NCBI GenBank assembly: GCA_027318915.1
Contig: DAHVOH010000002.1
Span: 49,116-113,115, forward strand
Length of the DNA stretch: 64,000 bases
Origin: Clostridiales bacterium
GTDB taxonomy: Bacteria > Bacillota_E > Sulfobacillia > Sulfobacillales > JAIMBI01
Direction of reading: 5' to 3'
Shown here: in pieces, positions 1 to 9,006 of the stretch
Layout: every line of letters begins with the position of its first letter
Numbering within the stretch: the first letter of the stretch is position 1
Notes under the pieces: generated by a model
What the model was told of the DNA's origin: nothing
Seen by the model: the letters and a program-made list of their open reading frames with translations, nothing else
Database searches by the model: none
Program-made: the position numbers and the translations under genes

Positions 1-35
1 TCCAAGCGCGGCGTTAAAGGAGCGTGGTGTCGGCC

Positions 36-365
36 ATGAAGGTGTTGGCCATCGTCGGCGATCTCATGTTTCAGAGTCGCCTGGAAGCGCTGCTGCAGCG
101 AGCCGGAGTGCCCTACGCGTCGGTGACGCCGGAGGCGGCGCGGGAGGCGATTGAGCGCGAACAGCCGACGCATGTCGTGGTCAATCTGGCGGACGCACCC
201 TTTGAGCTCATGGAGCATCTGTCCGGCCCCTACCAGCTGTTTGGCTTTGGCCCGCACGTGGACCGCGAGCGATTTTTAAGCGCCCGCCGCCAGGGGGCCA
301 CGGTGGTGGCCAACTCGGCCCTGGAACCGCGGCTCAGGCATTGGCTTGGCGTGGAGAGTCTCTAA
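36..365 (+). CDS. Small receiver-like protein, unknown
   Basis: About 109 residues beginning with a hydrophobic strand (VLAIVGD) and alternating helix/strand segments that resemble a response-regulator receiver fold. No clear phospho-acceptor Asp triad is visible, so it may be a pseudo-receiver. An AAAGGAG lies at 16-22; GTG codons at 24 and 27 are very close to it, and ATG 36 gives the most natural N-terminus, but the start is uncertain. The stop lies 2 bases before the patatin ATG, so the two are probably cotranscribed and translationally linked. The family was not recognised with confidence. Confidence 0.6.
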   Translation: MKVLAIVGDLMFQSRLEALLQRAGVPYASVTPEAAREAIEREQPTHVVVNLADAPFELMEHLSGPYQLFGFGPHVDRERFLSARRQGATVVANSALEPRLRHWLGVESL

Positions 366-367
366 CC

Positions 368-1252
368 ATGCTGGCGCTCGTGCTGTCCGGCGGGGGAATT
401 TACGGAGCCGCCCATGTCGGTGTGGTGTCGGCCTTAGAAGAGATGGGCATTGTGCCGGACCTGGTCGTGGGCACATCCGCCGGGTCCTTGGTGGCGGGCG
501 TATGGGCAGCCGGCTACGGGTCTTCGGTGCTGACGCGCATGACATTGGACCTGTCGGCGCGGGATGTGCCGGTCGACTGGCGCGCCATGCTGCGGTCGGT
601 CCTGCGCCGGGGCCACTGGCCAGACCGGGTGATGAACCCGGAACCCCTGCTGCGCAAGGCCGAAACGCTGATTGGCCGGCTCAGCGTGCGCACCGCGCCC
701 AGACCGTGCTATATCACGGCCACGTCACTGACCGCCCGGCGGGTGATGGTGTTTGGCCCGCCGCTGCAGGAGGATTCTTTGTCGGGAGATGCCTTGAAAG
801 TGGAGTCCTGGCCGGTGGATGTGCCGATTGTGACCGCCATGGCGGCCAGTACCGCCGTGCCCGGTCTGTTCCGGCCCGTCTTCCTCGACGGCCATTGGCT
901 GGTGGACGGCGGCGTGATGGATGACTATCCGTTGGATGTGGCGGTGATGGCGGGGGCGACCCGCGCCATCGGTGTATACATCGACGACCGCGGGGCCGCC
1001 CTCACGGATCCCCGCGACCCGCCCCACATCATCACCACTGCCGGAGCCAGCTTGAACCTTTTGTTGAATGACTCCTCCTGGGTCCGCCGTCATCTGGTGG
1101 CGGAGCGTTACGGGATTCCCCGGGTGGAGATTCCCATCCCCGTCACCGGCATGGGCCTCACCGACTTTCGGCAAATCCCGACGTTGATTGCCCGCGGCGT
1201 GGAGGAAACGCGAAAGCGCGCCGAGGCGCTGGAAAGGCTGGCCGCCGCCTGA
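368..1252 (+). CDS. Patatin-like phospholipase (RssA/NTE family)
   Basis: Predicted serine acyl-hydrolase using a Ser-Asp dyad. Visible near the N-terminus are the oxyanion loop SGGGIYGAAH and the nucleophile elbow GTSAG; the catalytic Asp is in LVDGGVMDDYP about 190 residues in. The usual GGGxRG has Tyr in place of Arg. There is no signal peptide, so it is probably cytoplasmic or membrane-associated. ATG 368 is preferred to upstream alternatives because the conserved ALVLSGGG strand starts there, and it follows the stop of the receiver-like gene by 2 bases. Lipid substrate unknown. Confidence 0.88.
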   Translation: MLALVLSGGGIYGAAHVGVVSALEEMGIVPDLVVGTSAGSLVAGVWAAGYGSSVLTRMTLDLSARDVPVDWRAMLRSVLRRGHWPDRVMNPEPLLRKAETLIGRLSVRTAPRPCYITATSLTARRVMVFGPPLQEDSLSGDALKVESWPVDVPIVTAMAASTAVPGLFRPVFLDGHWLVDGGVMDDYPLDVAVMAGATRAIGVYIDDRGAALTDPRDPPHIITTAGASLNLLLNDSSWVRRHLVAERYGIPRVEIPIPVTGMGLTDFRQIPTLIARGVEETRKRAEALERLAAA

Positions 1253-1394
1253 CGCGGCGGACCTCCCGGCGCCTACCCCCGTGTGCCGGGGCGACCCGCG
1301 GGCACCTGAGGATAGAAGAGCGGCCGGCGTGCGATCTTGGCGGTGGGGGGTCCGGATGCTAGGATGAGGGCGCCGGCCGCGGGAGGCGAGGCCC

Positions 1395-2009
1395 ATGGCG
1401 ATGCGGACGAACAGCGGGTCCCTTCGGTTTCGGCTGACCCATCCCGGGTTTGCCTTCTGGCTGTCGCTGGCCTTGATCGCGGTGGCGGCGGCCGCTCTCT
1501 TCGCCATGCGGGTGGAGGCGCGTCACAGTCCGAAAGGCGCCATACGGCCCACACCGGTTCTGAACACGGTCGAGGCCCCGGTGACCCTCACGACCGCGCT
1601 GGCGAAGCGCGCGTTTCTCAGTTTTGTCCCCGCGGGCGCCGCAGACACCCTGGGCCAGGCGATGTGTGCCGCCACGGGAACGGTCCCCTGCCGTCTTGAG
1701 CAATACCCGGCCCAAGTCACCTGGCGGCGCATTGCCGGCGGGCGCTATCAATTTGTGGTGGTGATGACGGTGAATCTGCGCCGACTCTTGGCGGGGGGCG
1801 AAATCGACGTCGGACATCTGCCGGGCGCATCCAACTTGCGGACAGGTCAATTGGCCGTCTCCACCAACAACAGCATCTACGGGGTCGATATGAATCCCAC
1901 GACGCATCGCGCCGTGTTTCGGTTTGATTTGGCCGGCAATGACGAAGAAGTGTGGGCCCTCAATTGGAACGCCCTCGGCATTGTGAGCCAAAATTCCTCG
2001 TTGCAGTAG
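1395..2009 (+). CDS. Membrane-anchored secreted protein, unknown
   Basis: About 204 residues: a short basic N-terminus, one hydrophobic helix around residues 20-41 (WLSLALIAVAAAALFAM), then a soluble extracytoplasmic region with no family I recognise. Two Cys lie close together (MCAATGTVPC), possibly a disulfide. GGAGG at 1382-1386 is spaced 8 bases from ATG 1395. It follows the patatin gene by about 140 bp and precedes the SDR gene in the same direction. Confidence 0.72.
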   Translation: MAMRTNSGSLRFRLTHPGFAFWLSLALIAVAAAALFAMRVEARHSPKGAIRPTPVLNTVEAPVTLTTALAKRAFLSFVPAGAADTLGQAMCAATGTVPCRLEQYPAQVTWRRIAGGRYQFVVVMTVNLRRLLAGGEIDVGHLPGASNLRTGQLAVSTNNSIYGVDMNPTTHRAVFRFDLAGNDEEVWALNWNALGIVSQNSSLQ

Positions 2010-2077
2010 GACGGCGGCTCAGCAGAGTCGGGGAGCCGACTGAGGCCGCCCGCGCAATATCGGGAGGGCTTCGTCGC

Positions 2078-2875
2078 ATGGATTTGAATCTGGCCGGCCG
2101 CCCCGCGCTGGTCACCGGCGGGAGTCGCGGCATCGGCCGAGCGGTGGCCCGCGTGCTGCTCACCGAGGGGGCATCCGTGGCCGTGGTGAGTCGTCACCGG
2201 GATGCCAACGCCGCGGCGGTGGCCCATTTGGCGGAGGAGACCGGGGGACGGGTATGGGGCGTGGTGGCTGACATGTCCCGTCCGGAAGACTGTGCCCGGG
2301 CGGTGGAGGAGACGGTCCGGCAGTTCGGCGGTCTGCACATCCTGGTCAACTGCGGCGCCCGCGTCAGCGGTGACGAGCCGGAGGATCCGGAGCACATCGA
2401 TGACGATCTTATTCGCCGCGATTTTGAGGAAAAGGTGCTGGGATACTGGCGGATGAGCCGGGCGGCCGTCTTGCCCATGCGAGCCGCGGGATACGGGCGC
2501 ATCATCAGTCTGGGCGGCAATGCGGCGCGGGTCGCCGGGGCGGTGAGTGCGGGCATCCGCAACGCCGCCGTCGCGCACATGACCAAGACACTGGCCATGG
2601 CCTACGGGCGTGACGGCATCACGTGTTATGCCGTGTATCCGGCGCTCACGCTGACGGAAGCCGTCCGCGACCGGATGGAACGGGAGGCGGCGGCAAAGGG
2701 CGTCGGCATGGAGCAGGTGCTGGCGCGTTACGCTTCGCATCACGCGCTCGGACGGTTGGTGACCGCGGACGAGGTGGCGGATGTGGTGGCATTTCTGGCG
2801 TCGCCCCGGGCGGCGGCCATGACGGGCGAGGTCGTGGCGGTCACCGGAGGCGCGGATCCCGCGGTCCGCTATTGA
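2078..2875 (+). CDS. SDR-family oxidoreductase-like protein with altered active site
   Basis: Rossmann-fold short-chain dehydrogenase/reductase of 265 residues. The cofactor motif TGGSRGIG is at 13-20 and NCGA at 91-94. The segment that should carry YxxxK reads SAGIRNAAVAHMTK, which puts Ala at about 158 and Asn at about 162 in place of Tyr and Lys, so classical SDR catalysis is doubtful. ATG 2078 follows GGGAGGG at 2062-2068; an in-frame extension upstream to 1952 overlaps the previous gene and has no homologous look. The VOC gene follows 34 bp downstream. Substrate unknown. Confidence 0.82.
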   Translation: MDLNLAGRPALVTGGSRGIGRAVARVLLTEGASVAVVSRHRDANAAAVAHLAEETGGRVWGVVADMSRPEDCARAVEETVRQFGGLHILVNCGARVSGDEPEDPEHIDDDLIRRDFEEKVLGYWRMSRAAVLPMRAAGYGRIISLGGNAARVAGAVSAGIRNAAVAHMTKTLAMAYGRDGITCYAVYPALTLTEAVRDRMEREAAAKGVGMEQVLARYASHHALGRLVTADEVADVVAFLASPRAAAMTGEVVAVTGGADPAVRY

Positions 2876-2909
2876 GGCGCAATCGGGGCGCAAGACGGGG
2901 AGGTGCCGG

Positions 2910-3287
2910 GTGAAGGCCGTGGCGCTGGATCATCTCGTGTTGGAAGTGGCGGATGTGGATCGTTCGTTGGCGTTCTACCATGATCTCCTGGGTCTGGAGC
3001 CGGAGCGGCTGGATGCTTATCGAGCCGGGGAGGTGGGATTCCCCTCGGTACGGGTGGGCGCGCTCCTGATTGATCTTTTTCTGAGCGCGCACCCCGGTCC
3101 CGGACCCAATCATTTCTGCGTGGAGGTGGATGTGCCCGCGGGCGAGATGGTGGCGGCGCTGGACGCCGGCGGTTGGGCGCATGGCGAGGTGGCGCGGCGT
3201 TGGGGCGCGCGGGGCGAGGGTCTGTCCGTGTACGTGCAGGATCCGGACGGCCATCAGGTGGAGCTGCGCACCTATCTCGGACCGTGA
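2910..3287 (+). CDS. VOC/glyoxalase-family protein
   Basis: A 125-residue vicinal-oxygen-chelate fold with paired beta-alpha-beta-beta-beta units. It starts DHLVLEVADVDRSLAFYHDLLG and ends with DPDGHQVELRTY. Candidate metal ligands are the early His, the His/Glu of NHFCVEV and the Glu of HQVEL. GTG 2910 is preceded by GGGGAGG. The TGA stop overlaps the GTG start of the next gene (GTGA), which indicates translational coupling. Dioxygenase, lyase or binding roles cannot be separated from sequence alone. Confidence 0.85.
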   Translation: MKAVALDHLVLEVADVDRSLAFYHDLLGLEPERLDAYRAGEVGFPSVRVGALLIDLFLSAHPGPGPNHFCVEVDVPAGEMVAALDAGGWAHGEVARRWGARGEGLSVYVQDPDGHQVELRTYLGP

Positions 3288-4219
3288 CGCCTCCGGATCT
3301 CGGTTGGTGGCCGGAGGCTGTTCGGGCAGTGCTGTCGGACCGGGTCGGCCGCGTTCGGCGGGTTGAGGATTTGGCCGGCGGGCAGACCGGCGCGCGCGTG
3401 GCCGCCATCGTGGGCGAGCGCGGCGCGGCGGTCCTCAAAGTGCCGGCGCCGCTGCGGGAAATCCAGCTGTATGCCACGGGAGCCGAGTCGCTTCGGTGTT
3501 GGGGCGTGAGCATTCCTGCCTGCTATGCGCACGGAGGGGCGGATGGCGGCCGGTGGGTGATGCTGGAGTATGTACGAAGCCCGTGGCCTTGGACCGGGCA
3601 CGACTTGGGCGGGGAGCCGGTGGCTGCGCTGGCGCGCCTGCATCAGGGCGGATGGGGCGGACCCGCCCTGACTCCGGATCCGTACGTGCCGGCATGGCCC
3701 CGGTCGCTGAGCGTCGCCGCCGCGGAGCTTTGGCCCGAGGTCAAGCGGCCTTCGGTGCGTCAGCGGATGGAGGCGGTGCGGTCGGGCATGGCGGCGTTGT
3801 TTACACCGCTCACTGTCTTGTCGGGCGACCCCAATCCGACGAATTGGCGCCGTCGGCACAACGGCGTTCCCGTGCTGCTCGATTGGGAGCGGGCCGGGGT
3901 CGGCCATCCGGCGGTGGATCTCGCCATCAGCCTGCCCGGGCTGCCCCTGGACGACAGCCCGTATCGCGTCCTCGCCGCACGGTACCGGGCCGCCTGGGTT
4001 TTCGGTGGGGCCTGGGACATTGCCGCATTGACCCGCGATATTCGCGCAGCCAAACTGTTTGTCGCCGTGGAGTATCTGGGGATGGTGGGGGCGGGGCGTG
4101 TGACCGTGACCGCCGACAAGGTCGAGGCGCTCCGCGGCCGCGTGGAGGCTCTTCTCGACCAGGCGGCGCATCATCCCTTGGGTTCGTGGCCGGACGCATG
4201 GCGTCCCGCTGACCGGTGA
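3284..4219 (+). CDS. Aminoglycoside phosphotransferase/kinase-like protein
   Basis: APH/choline-kinase-like fold of about 311 residues. The catalytic loop reads LSGDPNPTNW (Brenner-type HGDxxxxN with Ser for His), followed by VLLDWERAGVGHPAVDLA, where the Asp would bind Mg. An N-terminal lobe Lys is in AAVLKVPAP. GTG 3284 overlaps the VOC stop. This family phosphorylates small hydroxyl metabolites or antibiotics; nothing here identifies the substrate. Confidence 0.75.
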   Translation: MTPPDLGWWPEAVRAVLSDRVGRVRRVEDLAGGQTGARVAAIVGERGAAVLKVPAPLREIQLYATGAESLRCWGVSIPACYAHGGADGGRWVMLEYVRSPWPWTGHDLGGEPVAALARLHQGGWGGPALTPDPYVPAWPRSLSVAAAELWPEVKRPSVRQRMEAVRSGMAALFTPLTVLSGDPNPTNWRRRHNGVPVLLDWERAGVGHPAVDLAISLPGLPLDDSPYRVLAARYRAAWVFGGAWDIAALTRDIRAAKLFVAVEYLGMVGAGRVTVTADKVEALRGRVEALLDQAAHHPLGSWPDAWRPADR

Positions 4220-4317
4220 GCGACCAAACGGCCGGGGTGGGATGTCCCGCGCGACTGGCCCCGTTGATTGGCGCGGTGTGGACGCGGCGAGACTGGTGCC
4301 GCGGGAGCGGAGAGGGC

Positions 4318-4881
4318 ATGACGATGACGATGGCCGCTCAGGTGGCGGCCGGGATGGCTTTCGGCTGGATCATGGCCGAGGTGGGCATGGCGGCCGCTCG
4401 GCGGGGCGGCGAGGCGGGGCAGGACCGAGGATCCTTCTGGCGCGTGGGGGTCTTCGTCGGGCTGGGTGCCCTCGGGGCTTGGCTGGCGGCCGCCTTCGTC
4501 GGGGGAGCTCGCCTGCCCGCCTCTGTCGGCTGGCTGGGCGTTGGCCTGATGGCGTTTGGCATCGGCCTTCGCTACTATGCCATGGGTGTGCTGGGCCGGG
4601 AGTTCAGCCTGCGCGTCCGGGTGCGGCCCGATCAGCGCGTCGTCGAGACGGGCCCCTACCGATGGCTGCGTCATCCGGCCTACAGCGGAGGCTGGCTGGC
4701 GTTGGTGGGAGCGGCCCTCACGCTGCACAACTGGGCTGCCGTCCTGGTCATGGCCGGGTTGGCGCTCGTGGGATTCGGCCAGCGCATCCGGGTGGAAGAG
4801 GCGGTGCTGACGGACATCTTTGGCGATCGTTACCGCGCCTATCAGCAGCATACCTGGCGGATGTTCCCGTTCCTCTACTAA
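4318..4881 (+). CDS. Isoprenylcysteine carboxyl methyltransferase (ICMT)-family membrane protein
   Basis: Small integral membrane protein with about five hydrophobic segments and the ICMT/phospholipid-methyltransferase signature GPYRWLRHPAYSG near the C-terminus, then RIRVEEAVLTDIFGDRY. The signature binds S-adenosylmethionine in the membrane. A GTG at 4216 overlapping the previous stop would add a poorly conserved 34-residue leader; ATG 4318 (or 4324), behind GGGAG, gives the expected hydrophobic start. Bacterial homologues are often near lipid or pigment genes; the acceptor is unknown. Confidence 0.8.
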   Translation: MTMTMAAQVAAGMAFGWIMAEVGMAAARRGGEAGQDRGSFWRVGVFVGLGALGAWLAAAFVGGARLPASVGWLGVGLMAFGIGLRYYAMGVLGREFSLRVRVRPDQRVVETGPYRWLRHPAYSGGWLALVGAALTLHNWAAVLVMAGLALVGFGQRIRVEEAVLTDIFGDRYRAYQQHTWRMFPFLY

Positions 4882-4969
4882 CCCGAGACCGAACGGGCGC
4901 CGCCCGAGCGGTCCTCGGGCAAGGCGGTTCGTCTAGTCTGCCCGGGCCTCAAGCAGTGTTCCGGACGGC

Positions 4970-7519
4970 CTACCGGTTGGCGGGTCGCGGCATGCGGGCG
5001 TCCCGACGGAGTCCGCCCGTTTGGGCGTGCGAGCCGGGAGGATCGCCACCTTGCGCCGACGGCCGGGCGATCGTCTCCGCCCTCGCGCCGTCCACGCGTT
5101 CGCGTGCGGCCAGCGTGTCCCGGAGCTGCCGAGCTTGGGCCTGGACCAGGTCGGGCACATGCGGAAAACGCTCGTCCCACCGGTCCGGACCGGGCCGCCA
5201 GAGAGGTCCCCGCACGATGACGGCGCCTTTGTCCGCCAGACGCCGGAGCGCACGTTCCGCCGCGTCGCGCAGGTCGGCTTGCTCGAAAGTGGTCACCACG
5301 CCGAGCGGTGCCGGATTGGCGCGGACCACGGCCTGCATCAAGTCCCGCACCGTCCCGCCGTCCGGGCGGGCCACGAGCGCCGCGGCCAGCACCTGACTCA
5401 CGGTGACGGGCCGGTTCGCCAGCAGCCAGTCCCGCAGCGACACGCCGGGCTCCACCGCGACGAACCGGGTGAACAGGGCCAATCGGTGGTAGGACCAGGG
5501 GTCGTAGGCGCTGGCCGCCACCCAGACGCTGCGGGCGTGGGGAACCAGGCGGTCCAACGCGGCTCGAAAGCGCCCCAAGCCGCCGGTTTCGGTCATCTTG
5601 CCCTCCGGGGTGAGATAGAGGGTGATCCCGCGGTCCAAGGTTCCGGCCAGCGCGTCCAAGTCGGCGTCGACCTGGCGGCGAACTTGCCAGCGCACCTCCC
5701 GTCGGTAAGGGAGCGCGAGACGGCGGTGAGAGACAAACGGTTCCTCCTGGGGCCGGCGGCCCATCCGCCACAGGTCCGACAGCCGGGCCTCGGGCGGCAG
5801 CGACATCCGCTCCCGCCATTCCGGCGTGAAGACCTCCGCCACCGGCAGGTTGCCGTGACGCCGGAATACTTCATAAGCCCAGCTGGAAGGGGGACGGGCC
5901 AAGGGGTGATCCTCAATCGGATGAACGCCGAGGGCGGACAGGATCGGGCCCAGGTTGACCGGGGTGAGCCAGCGGCCGAGCCCCCGCGGACCCCGGGTGG
6001 CCAGAAAGCCGGGCTCAAACAGGCGGCGGGAGGCCGCCGAGGCGACGGGGCCGGGGAGAGGGTTTTGCCAAAACACCCAGGCCGGGATGACCATGCCTTC
6101 CAGGTCGTGCTGATGATTGCCCACCACCAGGATGCCGCCCCGGTCCCGGGGAAGTCTGCCCGTTACTCGCACGCGATAGACGATGCCGACATAGACACGC
6201 AGCATGGCGGCCACGATGAACACCAAGAACCATTGCGACAGCGCCGCCGCCCGCCGTGTCTGACCGATGCCCAGCACGGCCAACGATCCGGCCCCGAAGC
6301 TGGCTCCGGCCAACATGAACAGCACGCGATAGGAGACATCCGGATTGACGTAAGCCGCCAGAATCCACCCGCCCACGAGGGGGGCCGCCACGGCGGGCAG
6401 GTTGGAGGCAATGCCCCACAGTCCGAGATCTCGAGCGACGTTGGCCAAATCCGGAATCGAGTCGAGGGCCAAGGCCCAGTCGACCGATAGGAACGCGCCG
6501 TAGCCAAGGCCCCACAGCACCGCCAACACCAGGATGACGGTGGGATGCGGGAAGAACCCAAAGCCCGCCGCCGCGATGGCCATCGGCAATCCCGCCCACG
6601 CCACGACGGTGGCCCGGTTTGTGCGGTCTGACGCCCGTCCCATCCAAAACGCCGAGACGGCCGCCCCGACCAGCGCCAGACCGGCCACCAGCGCGGTCCC
6701 GCCGGCGGCACGGCGCACGTGCAGCACGTCCTGGAAGAAGTACAGCACGAAGGTCATCAGGATGGTCTGGCCAAAGATCATAAAGAAACGGCCGGCAAAC
6801 ACCCAGCCAAATCGGTGCCAATCCTGGACTTGCACGCGGGGCCGGTCGGCATTCGGCGCGACCGGCCTTTCGCGGACAGTGACGGATGTGTAGAGCGCGC
6901 CAGCGCCCGCCGTCCCGGCCATCGCCCAGTATACGATGTCGGGCGCCTCCACTCCGGCCGTGGCCAATCCCGCCACGGTACCGGCCAGGCTGGCGACCGC
7001 CATGTAGCCGGAGGCCAGTCCCCATCGCTCGCGGGGAACCACCTCCGGCATCATGGCTTGATAGGCGGCGGTGGCGACGCTCTGACCGACCAGGGCCACC
7101 AAAAACGAGATCGTCAGGGTGAGGAGCACCCGCGACTGCATGACGGCATAGAGCCCACCCATATTGATCAGGGTGCCGACGATCAACAGGGGACGGCGGG
7201 CGCCGCCGTGCGAACGGATTTTGTCGGAGACCATACCCACCAGCGGAGGCACGATCATGGCCACCACCGCCGCGAGGGCGGCCAACCGAGCCAGGTGAGC
7301 CGTGCGATCCGCGGGTCCCAAGCGGGTCAAGGTCTCTGGAATCACGATGGTGATGAGGGCGGCGGTCTGGAAGTTGAGCGAAAACCAGTAAGCGGCCAAA
7401 CCGATTTGATTGACGTGCAACGGTTGACCGGAATCTTGCGCCGACCGCTCCTGCCCGCCCATGACCCTCCACCACCCGGTACCATCCGGATTGACCGGTC
7501 CACCCGGCTCCTCCGCCAT
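4970..7519 (-). CDS. MFS transporter fused to a PlsC-like acyltransferase
   Basis: A long protein (about 849 residues). The N-terminal ~430 residues form a 12-helix major-facilitator domain, with a cytoplasmic loop like the MFS signature at VGMVSDKIRSHGGARRP. Residues ~455-650 look like a glycerolipid acyltransferase: VVGNHQHDLEG (NHxxxxD-like) and LYLTPEGKMTETGGLGRF (the PEGTRS-like block). A C-terminal ~150 residues resemble a helical/winged extension. The layout recalls LplT-Aas lysophospholipid flippase/acyltransferase pairs. ATG at 7519 or 7462 could start it. Confidence 0.8.
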   Translation of the reverse strand: MAEEPGGPVNPDGTGWWRVMGGQERSAQDSGQPLHVNQIGLAAYWFSLNFQTAALITIVIPETLTRLGPADRTAHLARLAALAAVVAMIVPPLVGMVSDKIRSHGGARRPLLIVGTLINMGGLYAVMQSRVLLTLTISFLVALVGQSVATAAYQAMMPEVVPRERWGLASGYMAVASLAGTVAGLATAGVEAPDIVYWAMAGTAGAGALYTSVTVRERPVAPNADRPRVQVQDWHRFGWVFAGRFFMIFGQTILMTFVLYFFQDVLHVRRAAGGTALVAGLALVGAAVSAFWMGRASDRTNRATVVAWAGLPMAIAAAGFGFFPHPTVILVLAVLWGLGYGAFLSVDWALALDSIPDLANVARDLGLWGIASNLPAVAAPLVGGWILAAYVNPDVSYRVLFMLAGASFGAGSLAVLGIGQTRRAAALSQWFLVFIVAAMLRVYVGIVYRVRVTGRLPRDRGGILVVGNHQHDLEGMVIPAWVFWQNPLPGPVASAASRRLFEPGFLATRGPRGLGRWLTPVNLGPILSALGVHPIEDHPLARPPSSWAYEVFRRHGNLPVAEVFTPEWRERMSLPPEARLSDLWRMGRRPQEEPFVSHRRLALPYRREVRWQVRRQVDADLDALAGTLDRGITLYLTPEGKMTETGGLGRFRAALDRLVPHARSVWVAASAYDPWSYHRLALFTRFVAVEPGVSLRDWLLANRPVTVSQVLAAALVARPDGGTVRDLMQAVVRANPAPLGVVTTFEQADLRDAAERALRRLADKGAVIVRGPLWRPGPDRWDERFPHVPDLVQAQARQLRDTLAARERVDGARAETIARPSAQGGDPPGSHAQTGGLRRDARMPRPANR

Positions 7520-7663
7520 CGTATGACCGCGATGAGCTTACGGGAAGGGCCGTTGGTTCCATTCCGGAAGGGGCGATCCGTACGCTGGCCGGCAGGCCGG
7601 GCGAGCGCGCTGCCTTGGTCGGGTCGGCGTCAAAGCGGGCTTGGGCCGGGCGCAGCGAGGATG

Positions 7664-8443
7664 TCAAGACGGCAGCGCGTTGACCCGCGCCTCAGCGGAT
7701 TTATCGGCGCACGGTTCGGCGGCCTCGGCTTCCGGCCTGACGTCGCGGGCGACGCGGGAAAACAGAGTGGTCACCGTCTCCGTCAGCGGCGGCAAGTCCG
7801 CGATCAGCAGATCCGGCGTATGGTGGACCCCGGTCGCCATCAGGACGGTCCGTCGATCGGCCAGCAGAGTGAGCCAGCCGTGAACTTCAAACGGTCCGGG
7901 CCGGACGGGGATGGGGTTGACGCACACGCCGCAGCCCGGAGCGGGACAGCCGTCAAAACAGTAATAGGTGACCTGCACACCGCGCGCATGGCACGCCTGC
8001 AGCGCCGGCTGCAGGATCTGCACGGTGCCGGCCGAGGCACCGACGTCTAAGGTTTGGCGCGCGGACTCGATGAGCGCGCGGCCCTGCTGAACCAGGGCCC
8101 CGTCTCCATGCGCCAAGGCCAGTTGGGGCCGTTTGGGCCGCGCCTCCAGGTCCCGATCCGCCTCATCCAAGACCGTCTCGATGTTGGCCAGCAGGCTCTG
8201 CTTCAGGTCAGCAAAGGAGACGGCCCGATAGCGCGTCAGGGACCCTTCCGGAATTTCCAGCACGGCGCCGCGCCGGACCAGGCGCTGGAGGGCAGGGTAG
8301 GCGTTGGGCCGGGGCGCGCCGGCCAATTTCGCACACTGATAGCCGGTCAACGGCTCCGGCGACTCATGAATCGCGACGTACAGCCGCGCCTCCAATTCCG
8401 ACCACCCCACCTGCTTCAATCCGTCCACAGCATTTTGTGCCAT
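7664..8443 (-). CDS. TrmB-family transcriptional regulator
   Basis: The N-terminal winged helix (GWSELEARLYVAIHESPEPLTGYQCAKLAGAPRPNAYPALQRL, quoted only in part for its helix-turn-helix) matches TrmB/sugar-regulator HTHs. It is followed by a coiled region and an effector domain with a Cys cluster (CFDGCPAPGCGVCVN) that could bind metal or sense redox state. Start 8443 is chosen because a GGAGGG lies upstream and the HTH begins shortly after. It is divergent from the DUF2892 gene and has a palindrome inside its own promoter, which suggests autoregulation. Confidence 0.82.
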   Translation of the reverse strand: MAQNAVDGLKQVGWSELEARLYVAIHESPEPLTGYQCAKLAGAPRPNAYPALQRLVRRGAVLEIPEGSLTRYRAVSFADLKQSLLANIETVLDEADRDLEARPKRPQLALAHGDGALVQQGRALIESARQTLDVGASAGTVQILQPALQACHARGVQVTYYCFDGCPAPGCGVCVNPIPVRPGPFEVHGWLTLLADRRTVLMATGVHHTPDLLIADLPPLTETVTTLFSRVARDVRPEAEAAEPCADKSAEARVNALPS

Positions 8444-8467
8444 ACCTCTTGTCACCCTCCGACTTCT

Positions 8468-8495
8468 ATTGTACACTCTCCTTAGGAGTTATCAA
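8468..8495 (-). promoter_or_regulatory. Promoter of the TrmB gene with internal palindrome
   Basis: On the minus strand TTGATA (8495-8490) and TACAAT (8473-8468) are separated by 16 bp, a plausible vegetative promoter. The spacer contains the palindrome CTCCTTAGGAG (8478-8488), a candidate operator. Binding by the TrmB protein itself is inference. Confidence 0.55.
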
Positions 8496-8533
8496 CGTAA
8501 CTACTATCGGAGACTGAGAAGGAGGAACCGAAG

Positions 8534-8746
8534 ATGCGAGTCAACGAAGGAACCACAGACCGTGTGATTCGGGTGGTGTTGGGGCTGGTCCTTGGATACC
8601 TGGCTTACGTACACGTGGGTGGGGTCGCGGGCGTCTGGATCTTTGGCATTGTCGGTGCCGTGTCGTTCATCACGGGCCTCACCGGCCGTTGTGCTCTGTA
8701 CCGGTTGGTGGGCATTCAGACCTGTCCGGTTCCCACCCGGAAGTAG
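8534..8746 (+). CDS. DUF2892 small inner-membrane protein
   Basis: 70 residues with two hydrophobic helices and the family pattern: MRVNEGTTDRVIRVVLG at the start, and a C-terminal TGRCALYRLVGIQTC with two Cys. This YgaP-C-like family is often fused to or beside rhodanese/sulfur-redox proteins. GGAGG lies just upstream of ATG 8534. It is divergent from the TrmB regulator and may be its target. Function unknown. Confidence 0.85.
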   Translation: MRVNEGTTDRVIRVVLGLVLGYLAYVHVGGVAGVWIFGIVGAVSFITGLTGRCALYRLVGIQTCPVPTRK

Positions 8747-8775
8747 CCGCGGCGCGCGGTTCGCGCACTTATCTT

Positions 8776-8802
8776 GGAGGACCACCGGATGGGCGGTCCT
8801 CC
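8776..8802 (+). terminator. Hairpin downstream of DUF2892
   Basis: Perfect 8-bp arms GGAGGACC / GGTCCTCC with an 11-base loop, 29 bp after the stop. There is no good T-run, so termination is likely but not certain. Confidence 0.45.
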
Positions 8803-8931
8803 TGCTGTGAGCGTCCTTGGCGGTGATGACCGTCTCGAAGACGCGATGATCGGATCAGCAGGCGGGACGGCGGATGGATTCCAGCGGGCGGCCCCGCGTC
8901 GGGCCCGGGGCAGGCGGCGTGCGCCCAAAAG

Positions 8932-8965
8932 GGAGGGGCGGCTCATTCAAGCGAGCCGCCCCTCC
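8932..8965 (-). terminator. Intrinsic terminator of hsp20
   Basis: Perfect 13-bp arms GGAGGGGCGGCTC / GAGCCGCCCCTCC around an 8-base loop. On the minus strand the stem is followed by a T-rich tail (CTTTTG), the form of a Rho-independent terminator for the Hsp20 gene that ends at 9007. Confidence 0.75.
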
Positions 8966-9006
8966 TTGATGCCAGCTTCCAACGACGGACCATTGCCGGC
9001 GGGATT

